A stretch of DNA of 64,000 bases from Ahaetulla prasina (GCF_028640845.1 NC_080539.1:159029236-159093235); one strand, 5' to 3'. Numbered from the stretch's first letter, positions 23,466-35,174 are shown. Translations and numbers: made by a program. The notes: generated by a model not told the origin, from the sequence alone.

Positions 23466-23625
23466 GAAAGATACAGCTAGATCTTGACTTATGACCAAAA
23501 TTAAGCCCAGAATTACAGTCATACATTGCTACAGTCGTTAGTGCCCACATGATGGCCTCCCTCAACAATTGCAATCTTGGCTTTTCTGGTAGTGGTTATT
23601 AAGTGCCTACGCAGATCATTAAGCA
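23466..23625. mobile_element. Possible fragment of the 'agtccttgactta' DNA transposon family
   Basis: The sequence agatcttgacttatgaccaa, then agcccagaattacagtc and later attaagcaaagcatagg, resembles the ends and body of the elements at 42299-43010 and 59798-59957, which contain runs of 'acttaacagcc', 'gcaaccatt' and similar. It is diverged and without clear ends. Confidence 0.45.
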
Positions 23626-24443
23626 AAGCATAGGGTGCCTCAGGGAGTGTAGGAGGCCCTGTGAGGTCCAGATCATGCCCAGCCCTGCACATTGTTTCAG
23701 GCCAAGGCCTGCACAGCAGGACTCTCCTATGAGGCTGGCTCCAGATCTCCCATAGCCTCTCCTGCTCCCTCTGAGGCACCCCTTGCACAACTTCACTCCT
23801 TGCTGGGTCCCACAGGCCTCAGGCCTGCTTCCTGGCTGGCTGGGTCCCACAGGAGTCTTAGACCTCATCCCCACCCTATCACACCTTTCTCCATTTGTGC
23901 CTTGTGACATCCCAGAAACAACCATTGGTCTGGAAATGCCTGCCATTCTCACAGTCTCTCACAATGGAGCGGTTTTTTTTACGGATTGCACAGATTGCAT
24001 GATTTCCTTCTGGGAATTTGTAAGAATTCTGAGAAATTGTAAGAATGGCTCCTGCTTCCAAGTGAGGTGACTGTGTAGGCCATGCATCACAACAGCTGGG
24101 TGCTGTTTTGGAAAGGTGATCTTTGGAGGAAATAAATGGAGCAGGGTGGTAGGTACATGAATGTAAGAAGCACGAGAAATGCTCAACATAGTGAAAGATG
24201 TAATGAACAAGTACAAATTGACAACTTTAGGGATCCATGAATTGAGATAGACTGGGGTGGGACATTTTCAGTCTGGAGATCACTCTGTTAATTACTTGGG
24301 ACATGAAGAAAAAAGAAAAAGCAATGCTGCTTTTATAATTAGAAGATGTGATAGAATGTAGTCTGGATTCCCAAGAGGGAGGGAGTGTTTTTCAAAGGAG
24401 TAAGAGGCAGCTCAGTTCAGACAGTTCGTGTGAGAGAAAGTGG
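23626..24443. other. Unassigned, GC-richer stretch
   Basis: Positions 23640-23930 are richer in C and G than the neighbours. They hold overlapping open frames on both strands (for example 23599-23952 minus and 23783-24070 plus) without a recognised domain. Two phrases repeat loosely (tcccacaggcctcaggcctg and ggtcccacaggagtc). I would not call a gene. Confidence 0.45.
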
Positions 24444-26868
24444 GTTAGTTAGTTAGTTAGTTAGTTAGTTTATTAAATTTCTATACCGCCCTTCTCCCGA
24501 AGGACTCAGGGTGGTTTACAGCCAACATAAAACAATATACATAAATAGATTAAAAAACACTATAAAAATCTAATTCAAATTTGGCTAAACATTAAAACTA
24601 TTAAAAACAATAGTAAAACCATAACACATTAAAAACCATAACACATTAGGCCAGCCCCGTGTGATGAAATAAAAGGGTCTTAAGCTCGCGTTGGAAGGTC
24701 CGGAGGTTAGGGAGTGATCATAACCCCGGAGGAAGCTCGTTCCAGAGGGTAGGTGCCCCCACAGAGAAGGCTCTCCTCCTGGGGGTCGCCAGCTGGCATT
24801 GTTTGGCTGACGGCACCCTGAGGAGACCCTCCCTGTGGGAGTGCACAGGTCGGTGGGAGGCTATCGGTGGCAGCAGGCGGTCCCATAAATAGCCCGGTCC
24901 TAAGCCATGGAGTGCTTTAAAAGTGGTTACCAACACCTTGAATTGCACCCGGAAGACCACCGGCAACCAGTGCAGCTTGCGCAGGAGAGGTGTTATATGG
25001 GAGCCATGGGTGGTTCCCTCTATCACCCATGCAGCCGCATTCTGGACCAGTTGGAGCCTCCGGGTGCCCTTCAAGGGGAGCCCCATGTAGAGAGCATTAC
25101 AGTAGTCCAGGCGGGAAGTGACGAGGGCATGAGTGACCGTGCACAAGGCATCCCGGTCTATGAAGGGGTTCAACTGGTGAATCAGACGCACCTGATAAAA
25201 GGCTCCCCTGGCGACGGCTGTCAAATGTTCTTCTAATGACAGCCGAGCATCCAGGAGAACACCCAAGTTGTGAACCCTCTCCATAGGGGCCAATGACTCG
25301 GCTCCCACAGTCAGCGATGAAACCATCTGACTGTACTGGGATGCCGGTATCCACAGCCACTCAGTCTTGGAGGGATTGAGTCGGAGCCCGTTCCTCCCCA
25401 TCCAGACCCGTATGGCCTCCAGGCACCGGGACATCACTTTGACGGCCTCATTGGGGTGGTCAGGGGTGGTCAGGGGTGGAGATGTACAGCTGAGTGTCAT
25501 CAGCGTACTGGTAATACTGCACCAAAACCACAGATGATCTCCCCCAGCGGCTTCATATAGATATTGAACAGGAGAGGCGAAGGAACCGACCCCTGCGGCA
25601 CCCCGCACCTGAGGCGCCTCACGGTCAACCTGTGCTCCCCTGCCAACACCATCTGCGACTGGTCAGAGAGATAGGAGGAGAACCACCGAAAAACGGTGCC
25701 CCCCACTCCCAGTCTCTCCAATCGTCGCAGCAGGATGCCATGGTCGATGGTATCAAAAGCCGCTGAGAGGTCTAATAGGACCAGGACAGAGGAACAATCC
25801 CTATCCCGAGCCCTCCAGAGATCATCCACCAACGTGACCAAAGCCGTCTCCGTGCTGTACCCAGGTCGGAAGCTGGACTGGAACGGGTCGAAATAGACAG
25901 TTTCATCCAGGTACTGAGGGAGCTGTCGTGCCACCACACTCAACAACCTTTGCCAAAAAATGAAGGTTGGAGACAGGACGGTAATTTGATAAAACAGCTG
26001 GATCCAGGGAAGGCTTCTTGAGGAGGGGCCTCACCACCGCCTCCTTCAAGGCAGACGGGAAGACACCCTCCCTCAAAGAAGCGTTAACAATTCCCTGTAG
26101 CCACCCTCGTGTAACCTCCTGTGTGGCCAGTACCAACCAGGAGGGACACGGGTCCAATAAACATGTGGTCGCATTCAGCCTCCCCAGTATCCTGTCCATG
26201 TCCTCGGGAGCCACAGGATCAAACTCATCCCAGATAACATCACCAAGAACAGCCTCTGTCATCCCACCTGAATCCACCCAATCAGAGTCCAGCCCATCCA
26301 GAATCTGAGCGATTTTATCGTGCAGATATTGACCAAAATCCTCAGCACGACCCTGCAAGGGGTCCTCCCGCGTCCCCTGATGAAGTAGGGAGCGAGTCAC
26401 CCTAAACAGGGAGGGTGGGCGGTTATCTGCCGATGCAATAAGAGTGGAAAAATACTCACGTTTTGCCACTCTTATTGCCACCAGGTAGGTCTGAATATAG
26501 GACCTAACTAGTGTTCGATCAGGTTCAGAATGGCTAGCCCTCCAATCACTCTCTAGGCGTCTTTTCCGGTGCTTCATCTCTCTCAGCTCCTCAGAATACC
26601 AGGGAGCTGGTCGGGATTGGTGCCGGGTCAGAGGCCGCAAAGGCACGACTCGGTCCAAAGCCCCAGCCGCTGATCTTTCCCAGGCAGCAACTAGTTCTTC
26701 CGCCGAGCTGTGAGCCAGGTCCTTAGGAAGTGGCCCAAGCTCCGTCAGAAACCTCTCCAGGTCCATCAGACGCCTGGGATGGAACCAATGAATCGATTCC
26801 ATCTCCCTGCGGTGTGGGTTGGCAGTTCTGAAGTCGAGTCGAAGGAGCGAATGATCTGACCATGACAG
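24444..26868 (-). mobile_element. CR1/L2-group LINE, minus strand, frameshifted
   Basis: On the minus strand it runs from the end of the endonuclease region (gtcagatcattcgctcctt) through linker, RT and C-terminus to the 3' UTR with the stem-loop (plus-strand 24483-24516). The 5' end is truncated. The tail is (AACTA)n-like, seen as repeated ttag on the plus strand at 24444-24472, and not the usual (AATA)n. No clear TSD. Confidence 0.9.
24718..26802 (-). pseudogene. LINE reverse transcriptase in three frames
   Basis: Three overlapping open pieces cover the protein. 26802-25903 has the linker to SLDPAVLSNYRPVSNL. 25946-25500 has FRPGYSTETALVTLVDD, LLDLSAAFDTIDHG and the intact block GVPQGSVPSPLLFNIYM. 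25608-24718 has the C-terminal LHWLPVVFRVQFKVL and LWNELPPGL. Frameshifts lie near 25905-25945 and 25500-25610. The second is beside a local duplication of ccacccctga, just after the YADD region, which is still readable in one frame. The RT block that is mutated in the 13.9-kb copy is conserved here. Confidence 0.88.
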
Positions 26869-26899
26869 GGGTGAAAGCAGCCCCTTCTAATAGTTCTCA

Positions 26900-27400
26900 A
26901 GTATTGCTTGTTGTAGACAGTAGGATGCTTCAGTTTGGTAAATTCTGTCTATAGATGTGGAACAATCAAGAAATCTTCTTGGAACAATCATCACATGTCT
27001 ATCTTGGTTTCTGGTACCTGACAGAAAGATATAACTATATAACAGTACTTGGCTACAATGCAATCAATGGCCAAATAATATTGATTAGACTTTATGGACA
27101 GCCCTTTACTATGATGATCATTCACATTTATGCTTCAACTACTGATATAGAAAAAGAAGAGATTGATAAGTTTTATGATCAGGTGCAATTTCAAATTGAC
27201 CGAATATGCAAACAAGATGCGTGCCTTATGTTTGGTAACTGGAAAGCCATAGTTGTAAACATAAAATAGGAAAATGTAGTTGGATTATATGTCTTAGGAA
27301 AGTGAAAAGGAGCAGGCGACTGACATATTAATGTTCGATCAATCAAATGTTTCCAAACGAGTGGATCCACAAGGGAAGCTGTAAATGATCGACACAAAGA
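26900..27400 (+). pseudogene. BovB/RTE-type LINE endonuclease remnant
   Basis: The open frame 26955-27269 shows GYNAINGQIILIRLYGQP, then IHIYASTTDIEKEEIDKFY and LMFGNWKAIV. These match in order the endonuclease domain of RTE/BovB LINEs, where the last motif normally reads G-D-W-N-A. Both the Asp and the Asn are replaced here, so the site is dead. The frame stops at 27267, after which weak similarity seems to carry on to about 27360. No RT is found. It is the only BovB protein trace in the window, which matters because Sauria SINEs depend on BovB. Confidence 0.72.
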
Positions 27401-27445
27401 TGATAACAAAATGAACACAGGTCCATTTTTTTAAAAAAATTGAGA

Positions 27446-28180
27446 TTTATTTATTTATTTATTTATTTATTTATCAAATTTTTATACTGCCCTTCTCCCG
27501 AAGGACTCAGGGCGGTGTACAGCCAGAGATAAAACACAGAATATGTACAATTAAAACCAAATTAAAAAATAGCAAATTACAAAAAAAGGCTGATAATCAA
27601 AATTTAAATTTAAATTTTTAAAAAAAAAATATATTAATAAAACCCCAATTTAAAATCAACTATTATGCCAGTCCCGCTTGAATAAATAAGTATGTTTTTA
27701 GCTCACGACGGAAGGTCCGAAGATCAGGCACTTGACGTAGGCCAGGAGGAAGTTCATTCCAGAGCGTTGATGCTCCCACAGAGAAGGCCCTACTCCTGGG
27801 GGCCGCCAGCCGACACTGTTTGGCGGACGGCACCCTGAGGAGACCCTCTCTATGAGAGCGTACGGGTTGGTGGGAGGCATAGGGTAACAGCAGGAGGTCT
27901 CGTAAGTACCCGGGTCCTAAGCCATGGAGCGCTTTAAAGGTGGTAACCAAAATCTTGAAGCGCACCCGAAAGACCACAGGAAGCCAGTGCAGACTACGGA
28001 GCAGTGGTGTTACGTGGGAGCCACGAGTGGCTCCCATTACTACTCGCGCAGCCGCATTCTGGACTAACTGCAGCCTCCGGGTGCACCTCAAGGGCAGCCC
28101 CATGTAGAGAGCATTGCAGTAATCCAACCGAGACGTAACCAGAGCATGAGTGACTGTGCATAAGGCATCCCGGTCAAGGA
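27446..28180 (-). mobile_element. CR1/L2-group LINE, 3' fragment, minus strand
   Basis: On the plus strand it begins with a (TTTA)n tail and the inverted stem-loop (actgcccttctcccgaagg and then agggcggtgtacagcc). The open minus-strand frame 28127-27663 has RLDYCNALYMGLPL-like residues (here MDYCNALYMGLPLRCTRRLQ), LHWLPVVFRVRFKIL and STLWNELPPGL. The body stops at about 28180, the 5' truncation point. Confidence 0.88.
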
Positions 28181-28277
28181 AGATACCCCATTCCCAGCCC
28201 CACCCCTATGATTGGTGATACTAGAGAAATGCAGTTGCAATAAATAGCAAGATTTCTTTGAGCTGTCTGCCAAATAG

Positions 28278-28378
28278 GAGGCTCCTATCCTATCCTATCC
28301 TATCCTATCCTATCCTATCCTATCCTATCCTATCCTATCCTATCCTATCCTATCCTATCCTATCCTATCCTATCCTAG
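28278..28378. repeat. (CTATC)n pentanucleotide microsatellite
   Basis: About 20 perfect units of CTATC over 100 bp, without interruption. It starts roughly 95 bp beyond the 5' end of the LINE fragment at 27446-28180, so it does not look like that LINE's tail. A perfect array of this length is likely polymorphic. Confidence 0.95.
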
Positions 28379-29430
28379 GGTGAATTGGTTACTTAAGCTA
28401 TAGCACTTCACATTGCCAGGACGTGCTCCTCTATAAAATAAATATATGAATATATATCTGCACAGAAGACATTGACACATCAGAAAGGACAGCAGTTTAG
28501 AATTTTTTTTGCTTCTGAGATGCTAGCTTATCTTTTGTGTGCAGAAGCCCTCAAATACTCCTTCGCTATGAAGTGGTTACAGCCCAATTGCAGCTTCTTG
28601 GTTTGGTGACCAAACTAGTAGTTGCCTTGCAATTCAAGCCAATTGTAAAATCCATGTATCCCAGAGTGGCCCATTTCTGCCGATGTGTTTTGCACCTGAG
28701 CACATACCCCCTGTCAGGGTGACTTGCAAAGTATTGTAAACGGGAGCTGGAAGGCAAATAAATTTAACCGTAATTTGAAAGCGCAGGAAAACCCTTCCCG
28801 CAGTTCCAGCCGCAGAACTCCGGGACAGAGAGGGCTGGTTCTAGCATTACCTTCACTTCCTTCCTTTGGTTATAAATTCTTCTTCAGAAAAGTAAAACTT
28901 TTGTGTATTTTGAAAAGTCAAAACACAACTTTAAACTGGCTTTTTTTTTTCTCTGAGAGAAAGCATATTGCTTTTCTCTTGAGTCATGCAATGAGAATCG
29001 AAGGCAGACTAGCAACCCTAGGAGAACGCCAACAAACCTGCCTTGAGACTGAAGCGGTGGCCACGGGACTCAGCTGCAGTTAATTTTCATTCTCTGTTTG
29101 TATATAAATGCTTTTAATACTTAAACCAAATTCAGTTCAATTAAACTAATGTTGTTTGACATAATATTTCTTGTTCCAAAATCAATATTCCTTCATTTGA
29201 CAGGCTTTTTTTTCCCTTGAATGCAGGATGTTTATTATTCTTAAAGCTTACCTATAGACCTGTTTTTTATCCGGGATGATGTAAAACAGTTCTTCTTTGC
29301 CTAGCATAAGCCAAAATATAATGGGGTTCACATTTCTCTGGTAAATATCTTTAATTGTAAGACCATGTTTCCTTTATAGCACCAATTTCCTATCCAATTC
29401 CTTTTTATTCTGCCTATCTATCCTCCCTTC
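28379..29430. other. Unassigned sequence
   Basis: No gene or repeat body is recognised. The 119-codon frame at 28724-29083 has no known motif. Confidence 0.5.
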
Positions 29431-29815
29431 CTCACCATCCCCAGCCGCATTCTTTGAAAGATTACCAGAAGCCACTCTACTTCAAATGGCTGTGGGAGGA
29501 AAACTCTTCTGAAATTTTCTCGCTGTAAAAGTACTCTTCACCATGATCATCACCATGTTCTCAAATATTGGAACAGTGCTATCATGTCACCCCTAGTCCT
29601 TCTTTTCGTTAGACTAGACATACCCTGCAATTCCTGCAACCATTCTTGATACGTTTCAGCCTCCACCCCCCTAATCAACTTTGTTGTTCTTCTCTGCACT
29701 CTTTCTAGACTCTCAAAACATCTTTTTTTTAAATATTGTGGTGACTAAAACTGGATGCAATATTTCAAGTGCAGTCTTAACCAAGGCGTTATAAAGTGGT
29801 ATTTCCTGGCAGGGT
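29430..29815 (-). mobile_element. CR1 LINE fragment, minus strand
   Basis: Plus-strand phrases such as tcatgtcacccctagtcctt, ttcttctctgcactctttct, gtggtgactaaaactggat and aaccaaggcgttataaag line up in order with the inverse of the last coding part and 3' region of amniote CR1. There is no open frame of note. The final 3' end and tail are not seen. Confidence 0.82.
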
Positions 29816-30005
29816 TGGGAAGGGAAAAACAAGGGGACTCACTATTGAGCCAAAATGTGGAAAATAATTGAAATCCAGAAAGGTGTTTCTTAAGATAACC
29901 TTATTTCCAGCGAATTGAGGGAAACGTAGGAGCTTAAGGCGGCAATGTAGAAAAACCCTGAGGGAAGATAGAGAGAAATGTACTGTACATTTGTATATGT
30001 ATGTT

Positions 30006-30440
30006 CATATCTATATTTATTTATTTATTTATTATTTACATTTCTATACCGCCCTTCTCCGAAGACTCAGGGTGGTTTACAGCCAAGTTAAAAAGACATA
30101 TACAAAAATTAAAACACAATATTTGAAATTTAAAAATCTGAAACCATAAGGCCGAATATTAAAATAACAAGAAATAAAACCACTCAATTAAAAATTACTC
30201 TTAGGCCAACCCTGCTCGTTGAAACAAAAAAGTCTTGAGCTCGCACTTAAAGGCCCGGAGGTCGGGAAGAAGGCGTAGCCCCAGAGGCAGTTCGTTCCAT
30301 AGGGTAGGTGCCCCAACAGAGAAGGCTCTTCCCCTGGGGGCCGCCAGCCGACATTGTTTAGCTGACGGCACCCCGAGGAGACCCTCCCTGCGGGAGCGCA
30401 CAGGTTGATGGGAGGCTATTGGCGGCAGTAGGCGGTCCCG
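30006..30440 (-). mobile_element. CR1/L2-group LINE, 3' fragment, minus strand
   Basis: A (TTTA)n tail, the inverted stem-loop (taccgcccttctccgaagac) and a minus-strand frame ending the LINE protein (SHQPVRSRREGLL, then GAPTLWNELPLGL). It is cut at the 5' side at about 30440, mid-codon in the C-terminal region. Confidence 0.87.
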
Positions 30441-31050
30441 TACTATATACATAGCATTGTGTCACAATACATGCGGTATTTTTCATGAGCATCTTTATGT
30501 ACATAAATATAGGTGGCCGGAACCCTTGTTCTTAAAATACTTAGATTTGAATCTATTCTTTAGATATAGGGCTATCAGATCTGGCCTAGATTTTTTTAAA
30601 ACAACATCTCTGCTGTCATCTATTGATTTGTTCTGGAAGCCTGACTCATTATATCATCTTGGGTGTTTTCCCACAACTTTTTCCATGCATCCATGCATAA
30701 ACTATGTCGCTTTTCATGGTTTTTATTTGTAAACTCCCAGATTCACTTAGAAGAGATGTACAGTACAGAATTTTAATAAACAAACAAACAAATCCACCCA
30801 CCCACCCATCCTGATATGTTTTTCACTATTTCTGTCACCCTGCTTGAAACAAAATTGCTGGGTTATATCTGGTTAAATCAATTGGAGCTTCTGTTTATTT
30901 ATACAACATAAATAAGCCAAATGTGAAGAAACACCAGAGCTTCTTAAACTTAACAATCTATAAAAGGAAGAAAGTGTGAAGATGTATTTAAAATAATCAA
31001 TAATTCTTGGAGATCTCATGACAGCACACTTCATCTCTTGGAAGAGTATG
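30441..31050. other. Unassigned sequence
   Basis: It has a short (AAAC)n at about 30778-30792 followed by (ACCC)n at 30796-30809. No gene is recognised. Confidence 0.5.
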
Positions 31051-33418
31051 AACCTTGACCATGGTGTCATGGTCAGATCATTTTCTCCTTCGCCTAGACT
31101 TTCGGACCGCCGCTCACCACCGCAGGGAGACGGAGCCAATGCGTTGGTTCCGTCCCAGGCGCCTGATGGACCCGGAGAGGTTCCAGACGGAGCTTGGGCC
31201 GTTTCCTGAGGATCTTGCCCACGGCACGACTGAAGAACTAGTTGCGGCCTGGGAACGGGCCGCGGCTGGGGCTTTGGACCGTGTCGTGCCTTTGCGGCCT
31301 CTGACCCGGCGTAGATCTCACTTGGCTCCATGGTTCTCTGAGGAGCTGAGGGAGATGAAACGCCGGAGAAGACGCCTAGAGAGCACCTGGAGGTCTAGCC
31401 GTTCCGAGGCTGATCGGACACTAGTGAGGTCTTTTACTAAGACCTATCTAGTGGCAATGAGGGAGAGCGTTCTCGTTTCCTCCCTCATTGCATCGGCAGA
31501 TAACCGCCCAGCCGCCCTGTTCGGGTGACCCGTTCCTCCTTCGCCAGGAGGCGGGATGACCCCTGCAGGGACGGGCTGAGGAGTTTAACGGTTATCTATA
31601 CGATAAAATCGTTCAACCGGGATAGTTTAGACCAAAATTGCAATGGTCCAGATGGGATGGAGGAGGCACGTCTTGTTGAGGTAGTTTGGGATGAGTTTGA
31701 GTCTGTGGCTCTCGAGGGGCGTGGACAGGTTGCTGGGAAGGTTACATGCGACCACATGTTTACTGGACCCGTGTCCTTCCTGGCTGGTGCTGGCTACTCA
31801 GGAAGTGACACGAGGCTGGCTCAGGGAATTATAAATGCTTCGTTGATGGAAGGGTTTTCCTGCCGCCTTGAAAGAGGCGGTGGTGAGACCCTCCTCAAAA
31901 GCCTTCCTGGACCCAGCTATTTTGGGTAACTATCGTCCAGTCTCCAACCTTCGCTTTGTGGCGAAGGTTGTAGAAATGTGGTTGCGTGGCAGCTTCCCAG
32001 TACCTGGATGAAGCTGTCTATCTAGACCCGTTCAGTCCGCCTTCCGGTCCGGTCACAGCACGGAGTCACCTTTGGGCGCGTTGGTGGATGACCTCTGGAG
32101 GGCCAGGGACAGGGGGTGTTCCTCTGCCTTGGTCCTATTAGATCTCTCAGCGGCTTTCGATACCATCGATCATGGTATCCTGCTGCGCGGTTGGAGGATT
32201 GGGAGTGGGAGGCACCGTTTATCGGTGGTTCTCCTCCTATCTCTCCGACCGTCGCAGACGGTGTTGACAGGGGCAGAGGTCGACGCGGGCGCCTCACTTG
32301 TGGGTGCCTCAGGGGTCGATTCTATCGCCTCCTGTTCAACATCTATGAAACCGCTGGGCGAGGTCATCAGTGGTTTTGGGGTGAGTTATCATCTGTACGC
32401 TGACGATACGCAGCTGTACTTTTCCACCCGGACCACCCCAACGAAGCTGTCAAGTGCTGTCCCGGTGTTTGGAAGCCGACGGGTCTGGATGGGGAGAAAC
32501 AGACTCAAGCTCAATCCTCCAAGACGGAGTGGCTGTGGATGCCGGCACCCGGTTCAGTCAGCTGCAGCTGCAGCTGGCTGTGGGGCGAGTTATTGGCCCC
32601 AACGGAGAGGGTGCGCAACTTGGGAGTCCTCTTGGATGGGCGGCTGTCGTTTGGCGATCATTTGGCGGCCGTCTCCAAGAGGGCCTTCCACTGTTCGCTT
32701 GGTGCGCCAGTTGCGCCTTCCTTGACCGGGATGCCTTATGCACGGTCACTCATGCCCTCGTAACTTCCGCCTGGATTATTGCAATGCTCTCTACATGGGG
32801 CTGCCCTTGAAGTGCACCGGAGGCTGCAGTTAGTCAGAATGCAGCTGCGCTGGTAATAGTGGGAGCAACTCGTTGCTCCCATGTAACACCACTCCTGCGC
32901 AGTCTGCACTGGCTTCCTGTGGTCTTCCGGTGCGCTTTAAGATTTTGGTCACCACCTTTAAAGCGCTCCATGGCTTAGGACCCGGTACTTACGGGACCGC
33001 CTGCTGTTACCGTTGCCTCCCACTGACCAGACGCTCTCACAGAGGGCCTTCTCAGGGTGCCGTCCGCCAAACAATGTCGGCTGGCGGCCCCAGGAGTAGG
33101 GCCTTCTGTGGGAGCTCACGCCTGGAATGAGCTTCCCCTGGTTTCGTCAAGTACCTGATCTTGGACCTTTCACGTGAGCTGAAAACGCACTTATTTATTC
33201 AAGCGGGACTGGCTTAAAATTTTATTGGGTTAAAATTTTATTGGGTTATTTATATTTTAATATTTTAATTTGTTTTAAATTTGGCCATTTTATAATATGC
33301 TTGTTTTAATTTCTTTTAATATTGATATTGTGATTTTTTACTTGGCTGTACACCGCCCTGAGTCCTTCGGGAGAAGGGCGGTATAGAAATTGAATAAAAT
33401 AAATAAATAAATAAATAA
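31050..33418 (+). mobile_element. CR1/L2-group LINE with many small deletions
   Basis: It follows the same path as 24444-26868 but on the plus strand: an endonuclease end (atggtcagatcattttct), linker, RT, C-terminus, 3' UTR with stem-loop (33353-33382) and (AATA)n tail. Compared with the sibling copies, it lacks single bases at many places, often inside short runs of the same base, so the frame changes repeatedly. The tail and UTR look young. Confidence 0.9.
31055..33190 (+). pseudogene. LINE reverse transcriptase, multiply frameshifted
   Basis: Pieces in alternating frames: 31055-31528 (linker, with APWFSEELREMKRRRRRLES), 32072-32300 (LVLLDLSAAFDTIDHGILL), then YADDTQLYFSTRTTP near 32395-32440, and C-terminal fragments to 33190. 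At least six frame changes are needed to follow the protein. The catalytic YADD is readable but not in an open context. Confidence 0.87.
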
Positions 33419-33997
33419 ACCTGGAGAAAGATTCATGAAAAAAACTTCTAATTCCTAGACCAAGCAGTCAGAACAAATGCACCCTTGTACTACAATGGAT
33501 CGTCCAGAGGTTTGAGATTTCTAGAAATAAGACTTTAGATCCAGACTATGATAAATAAATGTTAACACCGACCTTAACATTCTTTGCCTGAATAGAAGCG
33601 TAGTCATGCTGTTTTCATTTCTTTGCCCAGAATCTGCCTTTCCCAGCCAACCAATTTATGTCCTGGGATTAGATGTCATGATGTCTAGTTCTAGAATCCT
33701 GGATTTCATTGGCTTAAATCAGAAACATTCCATTGTTCGTTAGACTCTGCCAGAAAAATTGCTTAAGTCACTGTAATAGGCTCTACCTAGGGCTGAGAAT
33801 AAATATGACAAGCAAAGAAATCTGTTGTAAAGAGATAAAGGAAATAAGAATGAGAAGCATCGCAGGAGGAAAGCCGTTACTATGGTGTGGTGCCAAGGCC
33901 AAAATTCTTACCGAAGGAATTTCTCCTGGCTGAAGGGCTGCTACATTAACATTTTTTCAGGTGCTTCTCTATAAAAAAATAAACCTGTCTTTCTCTT
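33419..33997. other. Unassigned sequence
   Basis: No gene or repeat family is recognised. The frame at 33733-33933 shows no known domain. Confidence 0.5.
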
Positions 33998-34440
33998 TCT
34001 CTTTTTTTTTTATTCAAAAAGTTTTACAAAAATTTTCCCCCCTTTCCCCCAGCCCCCCTCCCCTCTCCCTTCACAAACCCCCCTCCCCCCTGACTTCCCA
34101 GAACAAACACAAGGTATAGTTAAAAATAAACATATGCTAAAAAAAAATTTCCCCCAAAAAACTATTATACCAATTTTCCCTCTCTAGCTCTGACTTCCTC
34201 CTTACATAACCAAAATCCTTCAAAAAAAAAAAAATTAACAATTAACAGTAATAAAATATATAAATCAATAAAACAAATTAATCCTAAAGTATTTAAAACC
34301 AGCTAATGCATAAAAATCCAATCCAATTCAGAGAATATCTCCCTTATAGTTTCTATAACCATATAATTTTCCTCCCAAATCCCCCCAAATCTTTCTTACG
34401 TAAGATCTCTCGAGAATATTCTATTTGCAATTCAGTACAA
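33998..34440 (-). mobile_element. Probable L1-type 3' UTR, minus strand
   Basis: On the plus strand a T-run (34003-34011) is followed by a long pyrimidine-rich tract (cccccctttcccccagcccc and on) and then AT-rich DNA. Inverted, this is a polypurine tract followed by poly-A, the usual layout of vertebrate L1 3' ends. No coding part is left to prove it. Confidence 0.4.
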
Positions 34441-34454
34441 CACATTATATAATT

Positions 34455-34950
34455 TCTTAGAAAACTTGGAACTCCGTCGCCTTCGACAAGACCTAAGTTT
34501 AACTCACAGAATCATCTATTGTAATGTCCTTCCTGTCAAAGACTACTTCAGCTTTAATTGCAATAATACTAGAGCAACTAATAGATTTAAACTTAATGTC
34601 AACCGCTTTAATCTAGATTGCAGAAAATATGACTTCTGTAACAGAATCATCAGTGCTTGGAATACTTTACCTGACTCGGTGGTCTCTTCCCATAATCCTA
34701 AAAGCTTTAACCAAAAACTTTCTACTATTGACCTCACCCCATTCCTAAGAGGACCATAAGGGGCGTGCATAAGCGCACAAACGTGCCTACCGTTCCTGTC
34801 CTATTGTTTTTCTTTTCTTCTTCCTATATATATATATATATGCTTATACCTCCTAATATTTATTCATATATGTGTTTATATACTATATAATCTTTTTGTA
34901 TGATACCTACATATATTGTTGTGAAAAAATAAATAAATAAAAAAAATAAA
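34455..34950 (+). mobile_element. LINE family X, 3' fragment
   Basis: The open frame 34466-34759 has LRRLRQDLSLTHRI, then NRFKLNVNRFNLD and NRIISAWNTLPDSVVSS. This is the C-terminal end of another CR1/Rex1-like LINE lineage, different from the L2-type copies (which have LHWLPV and LWNELP). The 3' UTR has aaggggcgtgcataagcgca and a tail of AATAAATA units. No RT motifs. Confidence 0.78.
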
Positions 34951-34954
34951 TAAA

Positions 34955-34955
34955 T

Positions 34956-34989
<34 letters not shown>

Positions 34990-35000
34990 CATTTGTGTGT
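34955..35000. repeat. (GT)n microsatellite
   Basis: About 13 uninterrupted GT units, then broken repeats, directly beside the MITE at 35007. Confidence 0.9.
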
Positions 35001-35006
35001 GTACAT

Positions 35007-35164
35007 CAGTGGTGGGTTGCCCCCCCCCGGTTTGGACCGGTCTTATAGAACCAGTAATAAAACCAGTGGGAGGCTCTGCCCACCAACCCAGATGTCGTCA
35101 TAGGCGATCTGCGCATGCGATCCCGTTGCGGACCGGTAGTAAAGGTAAGTAGAATCCACCCCTG
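35007..35164 (-). mobile_element. hAT-like MITE family B, reverse orientation
   Basis: It starts cagtggtgggttgc and ends gtagaatccacccctg. The TSD gtgtacat (34999-35006) against gtgtgcat (35165-35172) matches at 7 of 8. It contains ctgcgcatgcgatcc, the shortened form of the internal repeat seen in other copies. Confidence 0.85.
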
Positions 35165-35174
35165 GTGTGCATGC

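Noticed and set aside
28724..29083. 119-codon frame as a host exon
   Set aside because: It shows no known domain, no clear splice signals and a chance-like composition.
34961..35152. Cys/Val-rich frame
   Set aside because: Its start is a (GT)n repeat read as Cys-Val, and the rest is a MITE.
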